A stretch of 64,000 bases of DNA. Origin: Ostrinia nubilalis (Eukaryota; Arthropoda; Insecta; Lepidoptera; Crambidae). Location of the stretch: contig NC_087090.1 in NCBI RefSeq assembly GCF_963855985.1, positions 11,530,501 through 11,594,500 on the forward strand, given 5' to 3'. Both the position numbers and the translations under genes were made by a program. Of the stretch, positions 35,101 to 47,850 are shown in pieces. The notes under the pieces were generated by a model that had not been told where the DNA came from, ran no database searches, and saw only the letters and a list, made by a program, of their open reading frames with translations. Position 1 is the stretch's first letter; every line of letters begins with the position of its first letter.

Positions 35101-38100
35101 TTAGGTTCGGAAATTTCCGGCAATCTTTGTTAGAAAGACAAAACTTAAGCCAGATGTTGTCGTGTGAACGGCGACGGAACAGCGTCCCGCTGTCTGAGTT
35201 TAGTGTCCCATTTAAGGAAACGCACTTATAAAGTAATTAAAATCAGGTGGTGCCGTCAAACATTGTGGAACTGTTGCCACCACGTGCTCCACAAACAATG
35301 GCAGGCCTGGCCTCGAGTCATTGTTCCGGGCGCAGTAAGGCACCGACTACGCACGCTCCGCGGCTGCGGCGCAGGTGGCGCGCAGATATCCTTGTTTTAA
35401 ATGAAAGTCGATTGTTTCTGTTTTACGGTTATTAGTCAACAGTCGCTAGACCCTTCGTAACATTGTCCCTGAGAAAACCTTTCATTCCAAAATGTGTTGT
35501 GATCATAAAGATCTATTATGTTATGCTTATCTAAAACGAGAAGATGACACAGTAACATTGTTCAATATTCGATGTCCGAGCTATTACGTGGGTAAACTAT
35601 TAATAATTTCGGGGATCATTAATCAAGCTGAGGTCAAAACTGTGCGCGGAATCAGAATGCTCACTCCGCGCATTTTTATTTATGAATTGTTTTAACCTTA
35701 GATATCATTAAGCGTGGAAGTGAACTAGGCTACGCCGGTGGGCGCCGGAGTGACACGCAACAACGGATTATTTCGACGGACTATTTATAACGTGCGGCTC
35801 GCAGACGCGGATTGCGGACGATGGAATCTGCTCCTTTGTCATTGGAGCAACCTGTTCCGGCGGGTCCGAAGTCACGGAGAGCACAATGTAATATAACGGG
35901 CCACCTGATTAACCGCCATTCCGCCCAGCTATGCAGATATTGCCGCCGCCGCCGCGCTCCGATCACTGATCATATTAATTTCAAATGATAGATCGCTTTT
36001 ATAGAGTTAAAGCCTTATTATGATACAGATAACAATATCAAGGTTACTGAACTTTCTATCGCTTTATGTAGTCATAATAGAGTACGGATGACGTTGCTAT
36101 GATCGATTAAGTACTGTGGGAAAGAAATGCTCAAGTGTATGGATGTATCTTTTTTTTAATTTGTAACGAGAAGCGTTTACGTTTCTCTTCCTCCGTTTGT
36201 TTTTTGCTCCAAGTTTTTTCGTACGTGATATAGTAGCAGGTGTAAGGGCATACAGATTTCACACTGAGTAACATGTACTTATTTTATGCAATTTATTTGT
36301 AGTGTATTTAAACAATTACTAGATTACCTACTTGGACAATACTAAAAAAGTTTAGAAAGCATTTTGGATAAAGAGCATGATTATTATTATAACTCAGGAA
36401 CAATGATACTGTAACCCATAATTTTGATTTTATCTAGTAGCAACTAGACGTTTAAACCGATTAAGAAAATTATTTGGCTGCAGAATTTTGAAATTTAATT
36501 GTTCAAAATACCTATATCAATTGCATTTATTGTAAGTGGTGTGTACTACAAAGCCAAGGGTATAGGTAGCATTTAACTTAATTAGATCAAACTGAGAGTC
36601 TATTTCGAACATAACGTAGAGTTGGGAGCCCTACTGTTTTGCTGTTTTCAGTTTTCAACCCCTTAAAGCTTTACGTGCTTTAGTTGCAATAATTTTGCAA
36701 GAATTGGTTACGTGTATTGTGATCGGATATATTTTTTTATTTCTTATGTGACAGTCAATTTTGTCATCCAAGTAAGTTTTTTCACCCGATTAAGGCGGCG
36801 CGGGGACAGATCCCCCAAATCCGGCATTCCATCAATATGTAACACTCTCGTAAAAAGGGCACCTTTCGCAACATCCGCTCGGGATTATTCTCACGAGACA
36901 GGTAGCTGCTTCCGCTGAATCGCTTACGCATTAAATCAGAACATCGGGATAATTACAATGCTTATTATTGTAACTGTATCGGTCAGGTAACATTCTCCAC
37001 GATCGCATACAAAAGATTAAGGGACAAGAGCAAAAACTCAATCCCAAACATAACCCCTTCTCAAGACTTTCTAAGAAAGGGTTAATGAATAATAAAAAAT
37101 GATTTAATCAATGCACCCTCATCCTCCCGGAACTTTTTTGCACATTAAAATTAGTGCTTTAAATAATAAAGCATGAAATAGTTTTGCATGACAAAATTAT
37201 TTTAATTTATAGATAATTTATGTGCATGCAAAACTACGTATTTGTTAAAATGTAAATGTACCTACATATTATGCAATTTATCTATACAAAAATAAAAGTT
37301 TTTTACTCACGCGTGACTGTTGAAACTTTATTTAGACAGTATTGTCTTTATTTTTTTTTTAATTCATACCTATAGTATATTAGGTTTCCTGCTGCTCTAG
37401 TTAATATGCCATTGTGAGCAAGAGAAGCAAAAGAGAAAAATATATTATTTACGTAAGTAATAATTGGGTACAACAGGTACGATATCGCAAATTAAAGACA
37501 TGATTACGAATTTTTACGTTGTGCTAACTAGTTAAGTAACATTAATATGTACGTACATTGTGCTTTTTTTTTAATAAATAACTATTTTCTGTTTTTCTTT
37601 TGTGAATACACAGTCGATTTAAAAAAAAAGCCTGACAAAAGGCGTTAACTATTTTTACGGCTCTACATATAAAAACTTCTTTCCAACCCCTTGTGAAGAC
37701 ACTTATCGACTTTCATTACGTCTTTATCATTCAAATTAGTGGGTAATGGCAACACTGCAGTGTGTGCAATATTTAACGCGGGCAATTCAGGAAGCAATGA
37801 CAATTGACAGGTTACGTTGGAACTGGTTCACGCGACAAGTAGACGGAACCGGGAGCATGGGACCCGGCCGTGCCTTGTAGTGTGGCGGGTGAGCATTGGT
37901 TGTGTGTAATATTTATTTAAAAACTGTGTGTATTTTCAATTGAGCCATTTTCTAAATTACTTTTTGCAGTCAGTTTCAAAGCCCAAAAATGTTTGCATAA
38001 ACTACATAATAAAACACACATGTGCCACATTGATATCGAACGGTTGGTCCCATTGACACTTAAAACTATTTATTGTGAATTTATGAACATTTTCATTTAA

Positions 38101-38187
38101 GATATTAGCATAGAATGATATTAGTACCTAAGGATATGCTAAGTTGTGAGCTTTTCATTGTTTTAAACAGGTTAATTAATATTGCGC
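32138..38187. other. Gene-poor stretch, dense in GC-rich islets
   Basis: CpG-rich islets lie at about 32640-32700, 33210-33480, 33830-33990, 34735-34800, 35140-35390, 35720-35970, 36780-36920 and 37840-37890, close to one per 700 bp, the highest density in the window. CTGTCAGC lies at 34980-34987. Several overlapping open frames (33227-33582, 35164-35435) fall in these islets, have no recognisable domain and run in conflicting frames. No mobile element was identified. Confidence 0.4.
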
Positions 38188-38200
38188 AATCAATGTTGTT

Positions 38201-38310
38201 AAGGAAGCGCTGAACGCAGGCCGCTACCAGTCGAACATGGAAAACATTGGGGGAGGCCTATGTTCAGCAGTGGACGTCCTATGGCTGAAATGAAAATGAT
38301 GATGACGATG
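38201..38310 (+). mobile_element. 5'-truncated LINE tail with 13-bp target duplication
   Basis: It reads GCAGGCCGCTACCAG..., then GAGGCCTATGTTCAGCAGTG and GACGTCCTATGGCTGAAATG, and ends in a GATGATGACGATG tail. AATCAATGTTGTT flanks the 110-bp insert exactly on both sides (38188-38200 and 38311-38323). It belongs to the same family as 25574-25698, in the opposite orientation. Only the last codons of ORF2 and the tail remain. Confidence 0.88.
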
Positions 38311-38323
38311 AATCAATGTTGTT

Positions 38324-41284
38324 TAATTTTGCACTATAAGAGCATTTCCGTCACAGTGGCCAATGCTAAGCGTCGCACTCACGCGCATATCGGCGCAGTC
38401 GCACTTCCAACCCTCCATCCGCGCTGTGATCTATTGTTTGCCGGGAGAAATGGAACGAGAAAAAACCCCGTTCCCAAACGTATCGTGAGAAATCACAAAA
38501 TGTGCTCTGCATTCATTAAGTGACGCTCCGACAGAAATCAATAAATATCACATTACGCTCCGCTGGCCATGGGAGTACAATACTGGTTTAGGCCGCTGGA
38601 TTGTTTCTCAGCACTACTATTTCATGCTACCTACTCACCTATGACCGTGTAATTCGAACCGTATTACTATTTACCTTTAACATTTGGTAGGACTTGTGAA
38701 GAACTAATTAGGAAATTCAACGATTATGATGCCGTTGAATGTGAGATTTATCAAAAAAGGTTTAAAGAAGCAATCAAAATTAAATCATTGATTAAACTGT
38801 TTGTTTCATGCCGATCACGGGTTACTTATGTAGAGTCGTTGTTGGTTGGAAAACTTTCGAGTAGTTTTATGTTTTTTTATTATTGAATGGTTTTCATTAC
38901 AGTACTGATTAGTTAGTTAAATATTGTTGAACATTGCATACTAATTGACCTTATTTACAATTTTATTTTATTAGTAAAACCAACAGCAATACAAATACAA
39001 ATAATGAAACCTAAATCTGCTTAGCCATTTATAGGTAATCGCAAATGGAAGTCAAGATGCAATATTGCAAAAAAATGAGCAAACTAGAGAAAATCCAGCA
39101 CCCAGTTCTAGATGCTTTCTATTACGGAGCAAACTTTTAACTAAAGTTATTGTAGCAGTGCCAGAGCTTAGACGCAAGCTCACGCACAGGACAAGGGTGA
39201 CCCGAGGTGATGTGGCTGCGCACAGCGGCCGCGTGTGTGCGTTGCGCCAGCGCCGGCCGCTCACCGCCTGACTCATGCCCATGGACTCCTGCTTTGTACC
39301 TATTATACCACGTACTATCACCGTAACATTATGCCCAAACGATCTGCCAACGCATTGTCTTTGAACTTACTGTTTGGCGATAAATGTCAGCGCTGATTTA
39401 CCGACGCCGACCAAAGCGACTTTGTAACTAATTTATGTTCGTAGAACTCTAGAAGAACTAAATATTCCAATTAAACAATAACACGTGTTCATTTAAGATC
39501 ACAATCGGTCAGAGCGCGCTGCTAATATGGTTACATTACATTAGTGCGTTATCAACAGTATAACAATGTACCTAACTGTTTATTTCAATAATATTCCTAC
39601 TAATACCCTTATCTACTTCCTGTATGTTTGTTTGCTCGTATATTTGCCTTACAATATTGCGGCTTTAGAAAGTCTGAATTGGTCACGGTGACGACGACAT
39701 AAACATGCCATTCTGCCAGGCTTTGTCAATCAGATAGGCTTATCAGCAAATTTTAGGGTTCCTTCCAATGAAAACCTTAGTTTCTTTGTGCTCAATTTGT
39801 CTGCGAGTTACCGCGAGACCTACTTCGAACCGTTTATAGGAATGTAGAGCACAGGTGCATACTCTTACAACTGGTTCACTCTATAGGATATAGTAGCCTA
39901 TATACGGTGTATATTTTTGTGGTATAATTTGTTTTGTCATTACCGGTTAAGGTGTGTATAATAGGTATGCGCAGATACTTATCGCGTCATAGTATCTGCG
40001 TTGTTTGAGTAATTGCACCATAACGAATGTCCAAGCGAGGCATTCGTATGCGCGGACCAAAGCGATAATGTACCGAGAGCTCAATATCCATAAGTCAGCG
40101 GGACCTCCCTCCTAATGTCCCGTCGTTGTTCTGTCGGCCCTTGTCGCAATGTGCCGTTACTGCTAAAACTTGCTTTTCTTAGACATGACAGACATGTACG
40201 ACATAATGTGCTTAATTAATTGATCTGTTAAACATACACAAATGCATTGAGAGTAAGACCCAATTTAAGACGAAGGTTTATCATTTGGTATTGCAAATTA
40301 GATTCGCATTAGCAGAGTACATTAATTAGCTTTGTACACGAATACAAACTCTCCTAATGTGATTGCAAACAAACAAAAACTTACCTAAGTAGGTACATTG
40401 AGTAAGACTCAAATACAAAAACTCGTACCTAAGTAACAAAATATGTTACACAGGTCGAGATCATTAACCAGTCACAGCCCACACATGATTTTGTAAATGT
40501 CAGGTTGCGTCTGTCCAAACTATAGATGCGTCATATTTTCTCATCTATCACTTGTCACTATTAAACTTTCGCAGGTCTCCGAGTGCCTTATGAGGTTCGG
40601 GGCTTGGATCCACTCAATAAAAGTAATTTATGTATATCAGAGCAAGTGACCGTAAGTGGGCCGGCGCTTGGCGCGCTCTCGTAGTACACGCCACACCGAT
40701 TTTATTGCGATCTTGATTAATATTTATGATTCAATTCTTTGTCCGGATCATGAATTACATATGGCTCGTGCTGGACTCAAGTGATAAATCGGTTTAGGCA
40801 AACTCTTAAGTATTAGCGATTCGCGACGCATCTCTACGGTTAATGTAGGTGTGGGGTATCGTTAAAATCAACATGAATCATAATTAAGTGCCGCGGCTGG
40901 GACTTATGTAACAAAATTGTAAGTATACAATATTATCATAAAGCATTTACAAGTCTGTCATACTAATTTACAATTGTGGAAAATATTGCCTTTCTCGGAG
41001 ACTGGAATTGCAATTCGTTCAGTAAATTCGATCAAAATAATAAAACGTACGCGTATGTGGAAAATTTGCGCTGTACGGGTATATGGGCACATTATTTTTG
41101 GATATGATTAAGTATATTAATAGTGCTTATAATGATGTAATTAGCACAAAGCTAATCAAATATTTGATTTGACATCGATATTCGAGACTTATAGATAAGT
41201 AGGTTTGTACTGTTGCAGCCCACCCACTTTGCGTCACAGCCTAATCGGACTACTTTCTAGGATTTTTTTTGTTCCAACTCTATA
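38324..41284. other. Gene-poor stretch with GC-rich islets
   Basis: Islets lie at about 38355-38480, 39150-39270 (overlapping open frames on both strands, not accepted as genes), 40070-40150 and 40660-40700. Between them the sequence is AT-rich. No gene or mobile element recognised. Confidence 0.4.
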
Positions 41285-41312
41285 GTCAGATTACCCCTAT
41301 GGGTAATCTGAC
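41285..41312. repeat. Perfect 12-bp hairpin
   Basis: GTCAGATTACCC (41285-41296) and GGGTAATCTGAC (41301-41312) are exact inverted copies with a CTAT loop. It could act as a short cruciform or be the remnant of an inverted-repeat element. No poly-T tract follows directly, so a terminator role is not indicated. Confidence 0.75.
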
Positions 41313-44300
41313 GTGCACGAGCGGTACGATTGTCATTCAAGTAGGTGCTTACTAAATAAATCTGCGATGCGAATAATTATTTACCTAAATATTTATGCAA
41401 ATTGATCGCACATGCTGTCGTTAGAAAGCTGGGCGAGGATAGTGGGCTGTGTCGGATGATGGACAGGTGACATTGTGTGGACGTGAGGGCGGCGAGACGT
41501 CCGGAGCGCGCGTCGCGATGCGGGGCGACGCGTCTCAAAACAAACGCTCCCGTTTGACAGATACGATCTGCGCCCGCGCACCGCCGACTGTCAGCGCTCT
41601 GCTCTATTGTGACAGCCATGATCTGTGCCAAAAAGAAAAGTAATTACAGTTAACCGGTTACCTTTTTTAGTTCACTGACTCCATTATTCAGAGGAACTGT
41701 GTACGAGTAGGTACGGATAATTATAATCTCTACGTTTGTCAGAATGCTGTCACATTTGATTCATCAGTGTCGTTGGTTAAGCTCTGATACCTATCCATCT
41801 ATATTAAATTAAGCGTCGTAAGATACTAAATGATCAAACTTGAATATAGAATAATGTCCTGATCACAGTTTAACACACTTCCATCACAAAGAGGTTTAAA
41901 GAAAAACTCAGAATATTACTTTTTTCGCAATAATTTTGGTATAATTTGAAGTACGAGTAAACGTGATTATTTAATTAATTAGCTCAATTAAAGAAGTAGA
42001 TCAGATGCACTAACCCGAGTTGTAGGTAATATAATTTTTAAATCCAGTCTCGGTAAAAAAACCAAGAGAAGCTCTACGTTATGGGTACTTGAAAAACAAA
42101 AAAAAACTAATCTAGTATTGAATTATCATAAGTATGTAGGTACCTACTTAAAGTTCCACTCAATCTAAATTGGCCGGCTACTGTTTGTTTAGAGTGACGA
42201 AAGCAGACCAGTTCGTGATCAACGGTGCTCCCAAATCAATGCTAAACACAGTCGTCTCTAGATTATCTCTCCAACTCGATTATGTGGCTACTTAAGTAGG
42301 AATTTTAATTCGTCATGAAGCCACTCTTTGTGATGGAATTTTTACGGCCTCGTGTCTACTTAGGTTTATGTCAACTATCTCGCAAACAATGCATATGCTT
42401 TGACCTTTAGAATTCTATGCATAATAATGGCCTTTCTTTTCTATTTTGACAATCATTTTATTTGAATCGAGTTCATGATCTTCTGAGACTCAAATGTGGT
42501 TCCGTGTATTATTCTCATTCGTTTGTACTCTTAATTTCTGATCATTTTGTCTAAAGTGAGTCGTTCCGTTTTTTAATCATACCACACATTTTGAAAAGAA
42601 ACATCGTCAGGAGTTTTCAAGATTTTGCAAGAGTTTTGCTGCAAGGTAAACTAACATGATTGGATAATTACTACTTACCATCACTGAAGGTCTCACAAAA
42701 AGGAGTTTGTAAAGTATGTAGGTATTGGGTGCGCGTGGTGAGTTGATGTTTTTTGCTCTAGCAATAGTAAGTAGGTAACTTGTATAATATTATAGGCTTG
42801 CTTGTGTAGATAGGATGGGTTCTTTACATACGTTTTTGTTAGTTTGAGATTTTTTTCCATTTTTTATTTCCAATATTTGAAAAATCTACATCATTGCAAC
42901 TGAATTAGGTTTTTTCATATCGAAATAACTTTTTTTCAGATATACTGACATCAAGTTCAGTCATAGTACTGAAAGTATTACAAGGGGTTGTTTTGTGAGG
43001 ATACCCATTTTTCGGGTAATTTTTAAGTAAAAGTACAAAGGACTCTATGTCCTAAATTCTAAACGCCAATTTTAAGAAAATTGCACTGACTTTTTATAGC
43101 GGATCGTTTTGTAAATATAATACGTATATCCCATGAACATTGTTTACTGCCCTGGTATACTACATTATTGCTGATCATATGATATCCCAACAGGGTCTTT
43201 ATCTTTATTGCCTTTCTATCTCTGTTCATGTTTGCTTTCTATCTAAATGTCAATTGAAACCAAAATATACGCACCTAAGATTGAATCAATTGTATGGTCA
43301 TCGCGTTTGACTTACTAAGGCTTGATGCCTTTGTCTTTGAAGCCGTACGCTGATGGTATTGAACCTATTGATGAATTTCAGATAAGTTTTATGAATAACT
43401 TTTTTATTTGCATATCAATGAGTTGTAAAATGCGTTACTATGAAACTTTATACCTACGAATAGGCAACAAAAATAGCATTTGCGAATTTTTAGAGTCTTG
43501 TGTACCTAACGCTATTTGTAGAGCTCTAAACATGCTTTTTATCTACGTATTTGCATAAATAGTTTGGTATTTAATTAAATTATATCCATGGGCCTTTTCC
43601 AGCAGTAGACTACATTAGTTTGGAACGACCGGACGAACGAATTTAATTAAATATACCATTTCATGAAACCGAGTTTCAAGTAAAAAACGTTTACAAATAA
43701 TCTGGAAATAAATTAATTGAAACGCTTTATCGTGTGTTGGAATTTGATCGTAAAGTTCACCACATGATGACGTTTCGGATGCGTACGCGTCCACTTTGTT
43801 ATCGTTACGCACGTACCGCTGACCTCAATCTCCGTGCGTAGGTGACCGATAAAAAAATCAAAGGGTTATGGTGTCAGGGGTTGTTCGCGCACGGTCATCG
43901 ATTTACATTCCTCACGACTTGAGGTCGGAATTTGGGGTCGGGTCGTTTGTGAAAAAATAAGGAATTCCTAAAATCAATGATTTTTTCCGCAGTTGGACAT
44001 TTTGCAGTGGCACGCTTGTTATTGAGCCTGCTATGGTAATCAGACGAGGACGTGAATGAAATGAGTAGCCCTCAATATTGTTATTTTACAAAGACACGTG
44101 TTACATTATTAGCTCTCTACCTGTTGCTGCTACGAGCCTTAACTTGTTTAACCAGAGAATTGGCGTGAAAAATTAAAGTGGCTAATTAAATAGTTTATCA
44201 ATTAATTGCTAAATTATGTATAAAAGTCAACACTGTGTACCTATTGTGAAGATCAATATGTGTAATATTAAAAGTTAAATAAGTTACCTACAGCATTACA

Positions 44301-44754
44301 AGCAATACCATTTTTTACTATCGCTCTTATGAATTATTTATTTAACAATGAAGTATGTACTTCTTTCTCAATTTATATGTACCTATTTATAAAACAAGTA
44401 GCCTTTTAACATGAGTTAATCAGTTTCACCAGTGTGGTCTTACGGCAATTTGGTACACTTCAAATTGCAAACCAACGAAATGTGTTCAGAAACCAGGCAG
44501 GCTGGTGGTTCTGTTTGCGCTACGGGGATCACGGGTCAGCGGGCGCGGCCGGTTCGCGGCGTGCCCGCCAGCTACTGTGCCGGCAGCTCTCAGGCTCAGG
44601 GATAAGCGATATTTATCCAAATTAGCGAAATATCGATACTATCGGCAACATTAATGATGTCGATGTTTGTTTTTGAAAAATCTTTCGAATATTTTAGCTG
44701 TCTATTGTAGGTACACTATTTGTTTAAGTTTTGTGTCTTGATTGTGAACTTTAA
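41313..44754. other. Gene-poor stretch
   Basis: GC-rich islets lie at 41440-41610 (CTGTCAGC at 41588-41595), 43760-43930 and 44500-44600. A degenerate LINE-tail word, GGGCCTTTTCCAGCAGTAGA, occurs at about 43590-43609. The rest is AT-rich. No gene recognised. Confidence 0.4.
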
Positions 44755-45224
44755 GGCTGGGTTGCAACCATCTTACTTTAATTATAACAATCGCCAAATA
44801 TCTGTCAAATTCCGTACATAAAACACTGGTGATCGTTATAGTTAGTGTCAAACTTAAGTGGCGCAAATCAGCCTAAATGTGTTACAAAAGATATTTTTTG
44901 TGTAAGGATTTAAGCACAGGAAGATAAATACCACAAAGTAGGTTAAATACCACAAAGTAGGTATACAATCATATAACTAAAAGCAACTATATCATGCTTT
45001 AAGGCCTTTAGACTAACTTAACTTTTGATAACTCGAATAAACAAACATTAAACATTAAAGGTCCACGGAGTTATGCTCACTCAAAACGAAAGGTTAATGT
45101 ATTCCTTAATGGGATTGAAACTTGCACTTTGAAGTTACCGAATTTTTAGGGCCACTTAAGTGATAATAACCACGTCTCAAATTGACATTATTATCGATAT
45201 ATCAGTATCGACATTTTATCGATA
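44631..45224. promoter_or_regulatory. Cluster of three TATCGATA octamers
   Basis: TATCGATA occurs at 44631-44638, 45192-45199 and 45217-45224. This is the known DREF/BEAF-type element found at insect housekeeping promoters and domain boundaries. The nearest gene I can see is the tRNA about 1 kb to the right. A MITE (44755-44873) lies between the first and second octamers. A boundary role is only a possibility. Confidence 0.3.
44755..44873. mobile_element. 119-bp MITE with TAA duplication
   Basis: It begins GGCTGGGTTGCAACCATCTT and ends AAGTGGCGCAAATCAGCC, the two ends being imperfect inverses. The interior includes ACATAAAACACTGGTGATCG. I recognise the family from many lepidopteran genomes. 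TAA flanks both sides (44752-44754 and 44874-44876). Confidence 0.8.
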
Positions 45225-46270
45225 TCGCTCACTATGCCTTGGCTCGGGGCACCCCACGTGCCGGCCGGACCCATTGCTCAACTGATGACAGACCTAATGG
45301 CACATTACCCATTGTCTTCGTGACTAATTTTGAATTGCAAATTGTAAAAGAAACGATTTTTTATTTTGCAAATTGATTGGACGGATTGTTTTGATGTTTA
45401 TCTATTATTAGCCCATCTCTTTATGTGTGGTGAGAAGGCACCTTTATTTTTAAGGTTTCCATTGTGAAAATCACTTAAAATGGGGAACTGCCTGGTACCA
45501 AGGACAATTTCATAACAAATCAAATTGAATTCGTATTTATTGCAAGAATTAGGTTACTTTCTTAAAATACACGGCTAAGAATGTGAGTACAATGAAAGGT
45601 CCGGTCAGTGTAAAGCCTATTCTGCTTCAAGAAGTATGCAAATGTATCATAAATTTAAAATAACCAGTTATATTTTTAACAGACCATAAAGTTATTAATT
45701 GGTTCTTAACATGCTTTTGATTGCTAGTAGCGAACACTTGTTCTTTATCTGTTTATTACTGTTATTACTAAAAGCTCAATTTTCAACTGACTCGATAGTT
45801 CAGAAGTGATAAAGTGACGGATATTGTAACCAATACCTACTTAATACAAAGCAAAACACTCAGTATAGCAGCGAATATCTAAAAAGTAACTAATTCATGA
45901 ACAAAAAGGGAGAAGTACCTACCCAAGTACCTACCTACCTACGTTTTGTGATTTTCAGAATCATTTTCAGGGACTTTTCAGAGTTCACCAAACAAAATAC
46001 AAATAAATGCGCATTCAAATAACGCTTTTTTGTCCTTCACTCGTTTGTTTTGCATTACATAAACATTTATACACAGAACTACAGAAACACTTGGTCATGG
46101 CCATGTTTTTTAAGTTCGTTTTTATGTCGGTAGGTATAGTTTTATAAATCAAGTGTTTTGTAAAAAAAAATGTTTTACCAATGTATTTAATAATCTCACT
46201 TTGAATAGAGGAACAAGACTTTTTTCTAAGGAATAGAATCAGAATTATACCTTTGACAGAAAACAAGAAC
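44877..46270. other. AT-rich intergenic sequence
   Basis: There is a GC-rich patch at 45230-45275 after the paired TATCGATA octamers and a run of TACCTAC repeats at 45917-45942. No gene is recognised. The open frame on the minus strand at 46015-46272 is AT-rich and featureless, and I reject it. Confidence 0.4.
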
Positions 46271-46277
46271 AAAAAAA
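46271..46277 (-). terminator. RNA polymerase III terminator of the tRNA
   Basis: Seven A on the plus strand make a T7 run on the minus strand, starting two bases after the tRNA 3' end. This is a standard Pol III stop. Confidence 0.85.
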
Positions 46278-46279
46278 TA

Positions 46280-46371
46280 TGCTCCAGGTGAGGCTCGAAC
46301 TCACAACCCCGGCATTACTCACGAGCACTGTCTTATAAGTACCGTGCGCTAACCAATTGCGCCACTGGAGC
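46280..46371 (-). tRNA. tRNA-Ile (anticodon UAU), with intron
   Basis: On the minus strand the gene begins GCTCCAGTGGCGCAATTGG and ends GTTCGAGCCTCACCTGGAGC plus discriminator A. The acceptor stem GCTCCAG/CTGGAGC, D arm, T arm (GTGAG-TTCGAGC-CTCAC) and anticodon stem CGGTA/TGCCG all pair. The anticodon loop reads CTTATA and is interrupted after the base following the anticodon by about 18 nt before the final loop A, giving a 74-nt mature tRNA. An intron at this site is the rule for eukaryotic tRNA-Ile(UAU). The internal A and B boxes are intact. The CCA end is not encoded, as normal. The gene looks functional. Confidence 0.96.
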
Positions 46372-47580
46372 GATGGACGAGTCGTCGAAATTACGGATCC
46401 AAACCCACGCGTCCTCCCGCCCCGCCCGCCGCGCCGGCCCCCTCGCTGCCTCAGTGCCTGAAGAAGTTAACTACGAGTCTACGAGCCATGCCGACATCAT
46501 TAAGCCATAAATTATGTATGAAACGTATATCATTTTTACAATTACGCGTTAACATCGAGTTAGTACGTTGTTAACTTGATAATTTTATTGTAAATAGTGC
46601 CATTATCGCGCATATTGGGATAATTATCTACTGAAAATGTTTGTTGTTATGATGTCACATTATGATCATGACTAATAAAGTATCGTATAACGTTTTTGTT
46701 TATTTGAAGAAGTTAAGGAAAATTATGTATGTAGGTACTCAAATTCTATCTTCGCCGTATTAGATAACTTACCGTATTTGCACAAATATTATAGTACCTA
46801 CTTACCTCTTATTTTATTGAAGAAACAACTAGTTAGATACGTGTACGTATTTAGGTAAGCTACTGAAAAGCGAATCCTGAAAAGCGTTTCCTCCTTCTAT
46901 TCATGCGCTTTCAATAAATACATATTTGCTCTCGTATATTATTCGAATCATTAGTGCATGTAATCACCTTCTCATAAACAGCACACAGCACAATCACATC
47001 AACACCCTGTTATTGATTACCTATTGTTCTTGCATCGGATCGGTCCAGGGATCTGTAATTTGTAAGTTTTTATATTAGCGTCTCGTATTTATGTTTGGAA
47101 TTCCAGGTTAAGGCAAACATATAATTAGAAGATGTTTTTAATTGTAGGTGCACACGTGGCGCATCGCGGTGGCGTGGCGCGGGCGCAGCGGCGCGCCCGG
47201 AGCCATTCGATTAGCGCGAGCCAAATGATATGTTAATGGACTATCGAGAATTATTGCTTATTGTTGGCTGCTCATTCCCTACCTGCGCCTTGCCTACTTC
47301 CGATTTTTGTTCTTGTGAGAAATGTGTAGGTTGGTCGCTTATTGTAGCGTGTAGCGTAGATAAATTGCTTACGATTTATTAAGAGAGTATTAATTTTGTA
47401 ATGGTCAGTCTTTTATATAGGTAGGGACCTAGATATTAGTTACGTGTGTATGGATAAGACTGTGTTGATTGATTGTTGTCTTGCAGATTTTTGTCACGGG
47501 AAATTCAACTTTTAATGACGCTGTTTTCTATTGCACATCATGACGATATATTTTCCTATTCAATCTCATCTTTCGTGTTA
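46372..47580. other. Intergenic sequence beside the tRNA
   Basis: Immediately upstream of the tRNA start is a GC-rich patch (46395-46450, CCGCCCCGCCCGCCGCGCCG). A second islet lies at 47150-47230 and leads into TTAATGGACTATCGAGAATT. No other gene recognised. Confidence 0.4.
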
Positions 47581-47582
47581 TA

Positions 47583-47846
47583 CAGGGTGTTAGGTAAATG
47601 GGTATATGAGCCGACACTAGCCCATGTTAACATGGTCATATAAATGGTATGGTGAAGTCAGAAAATTGATATCTTCATTTTAATTATTTAAATTTTCATA
47701 CAAATCGGATTTTATAAAATTTATTTTGTATGAAAATTAAAAAAATTAAAATGATGATATCAAATTTCTGACTTCACCATACCATTTATATGACCATGTT
47801 AACATGGGCTAGTGTCGGCTCATATACCCATTTACCTAACACCCTG
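47583..47846. mobile_element. 264-bp nearly perfect palindromic MITE
   Basis: The element starts CAGGGTGTTAGGTAAATGGG and ends with the exact inverse. The first 80 or so bases of each arm are identical, and pairing continues with few mismatches to a centre near 47715, so the whole element can fold into one long hairpin. TATA flanks both ends (TA or TATA duplication, ambiguous because of the palindrome), suggesting a Tc1/mariner-type mover. It has no coding capacity. Confidence 0.9.
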
Positions 47847-47850
47847 TATA

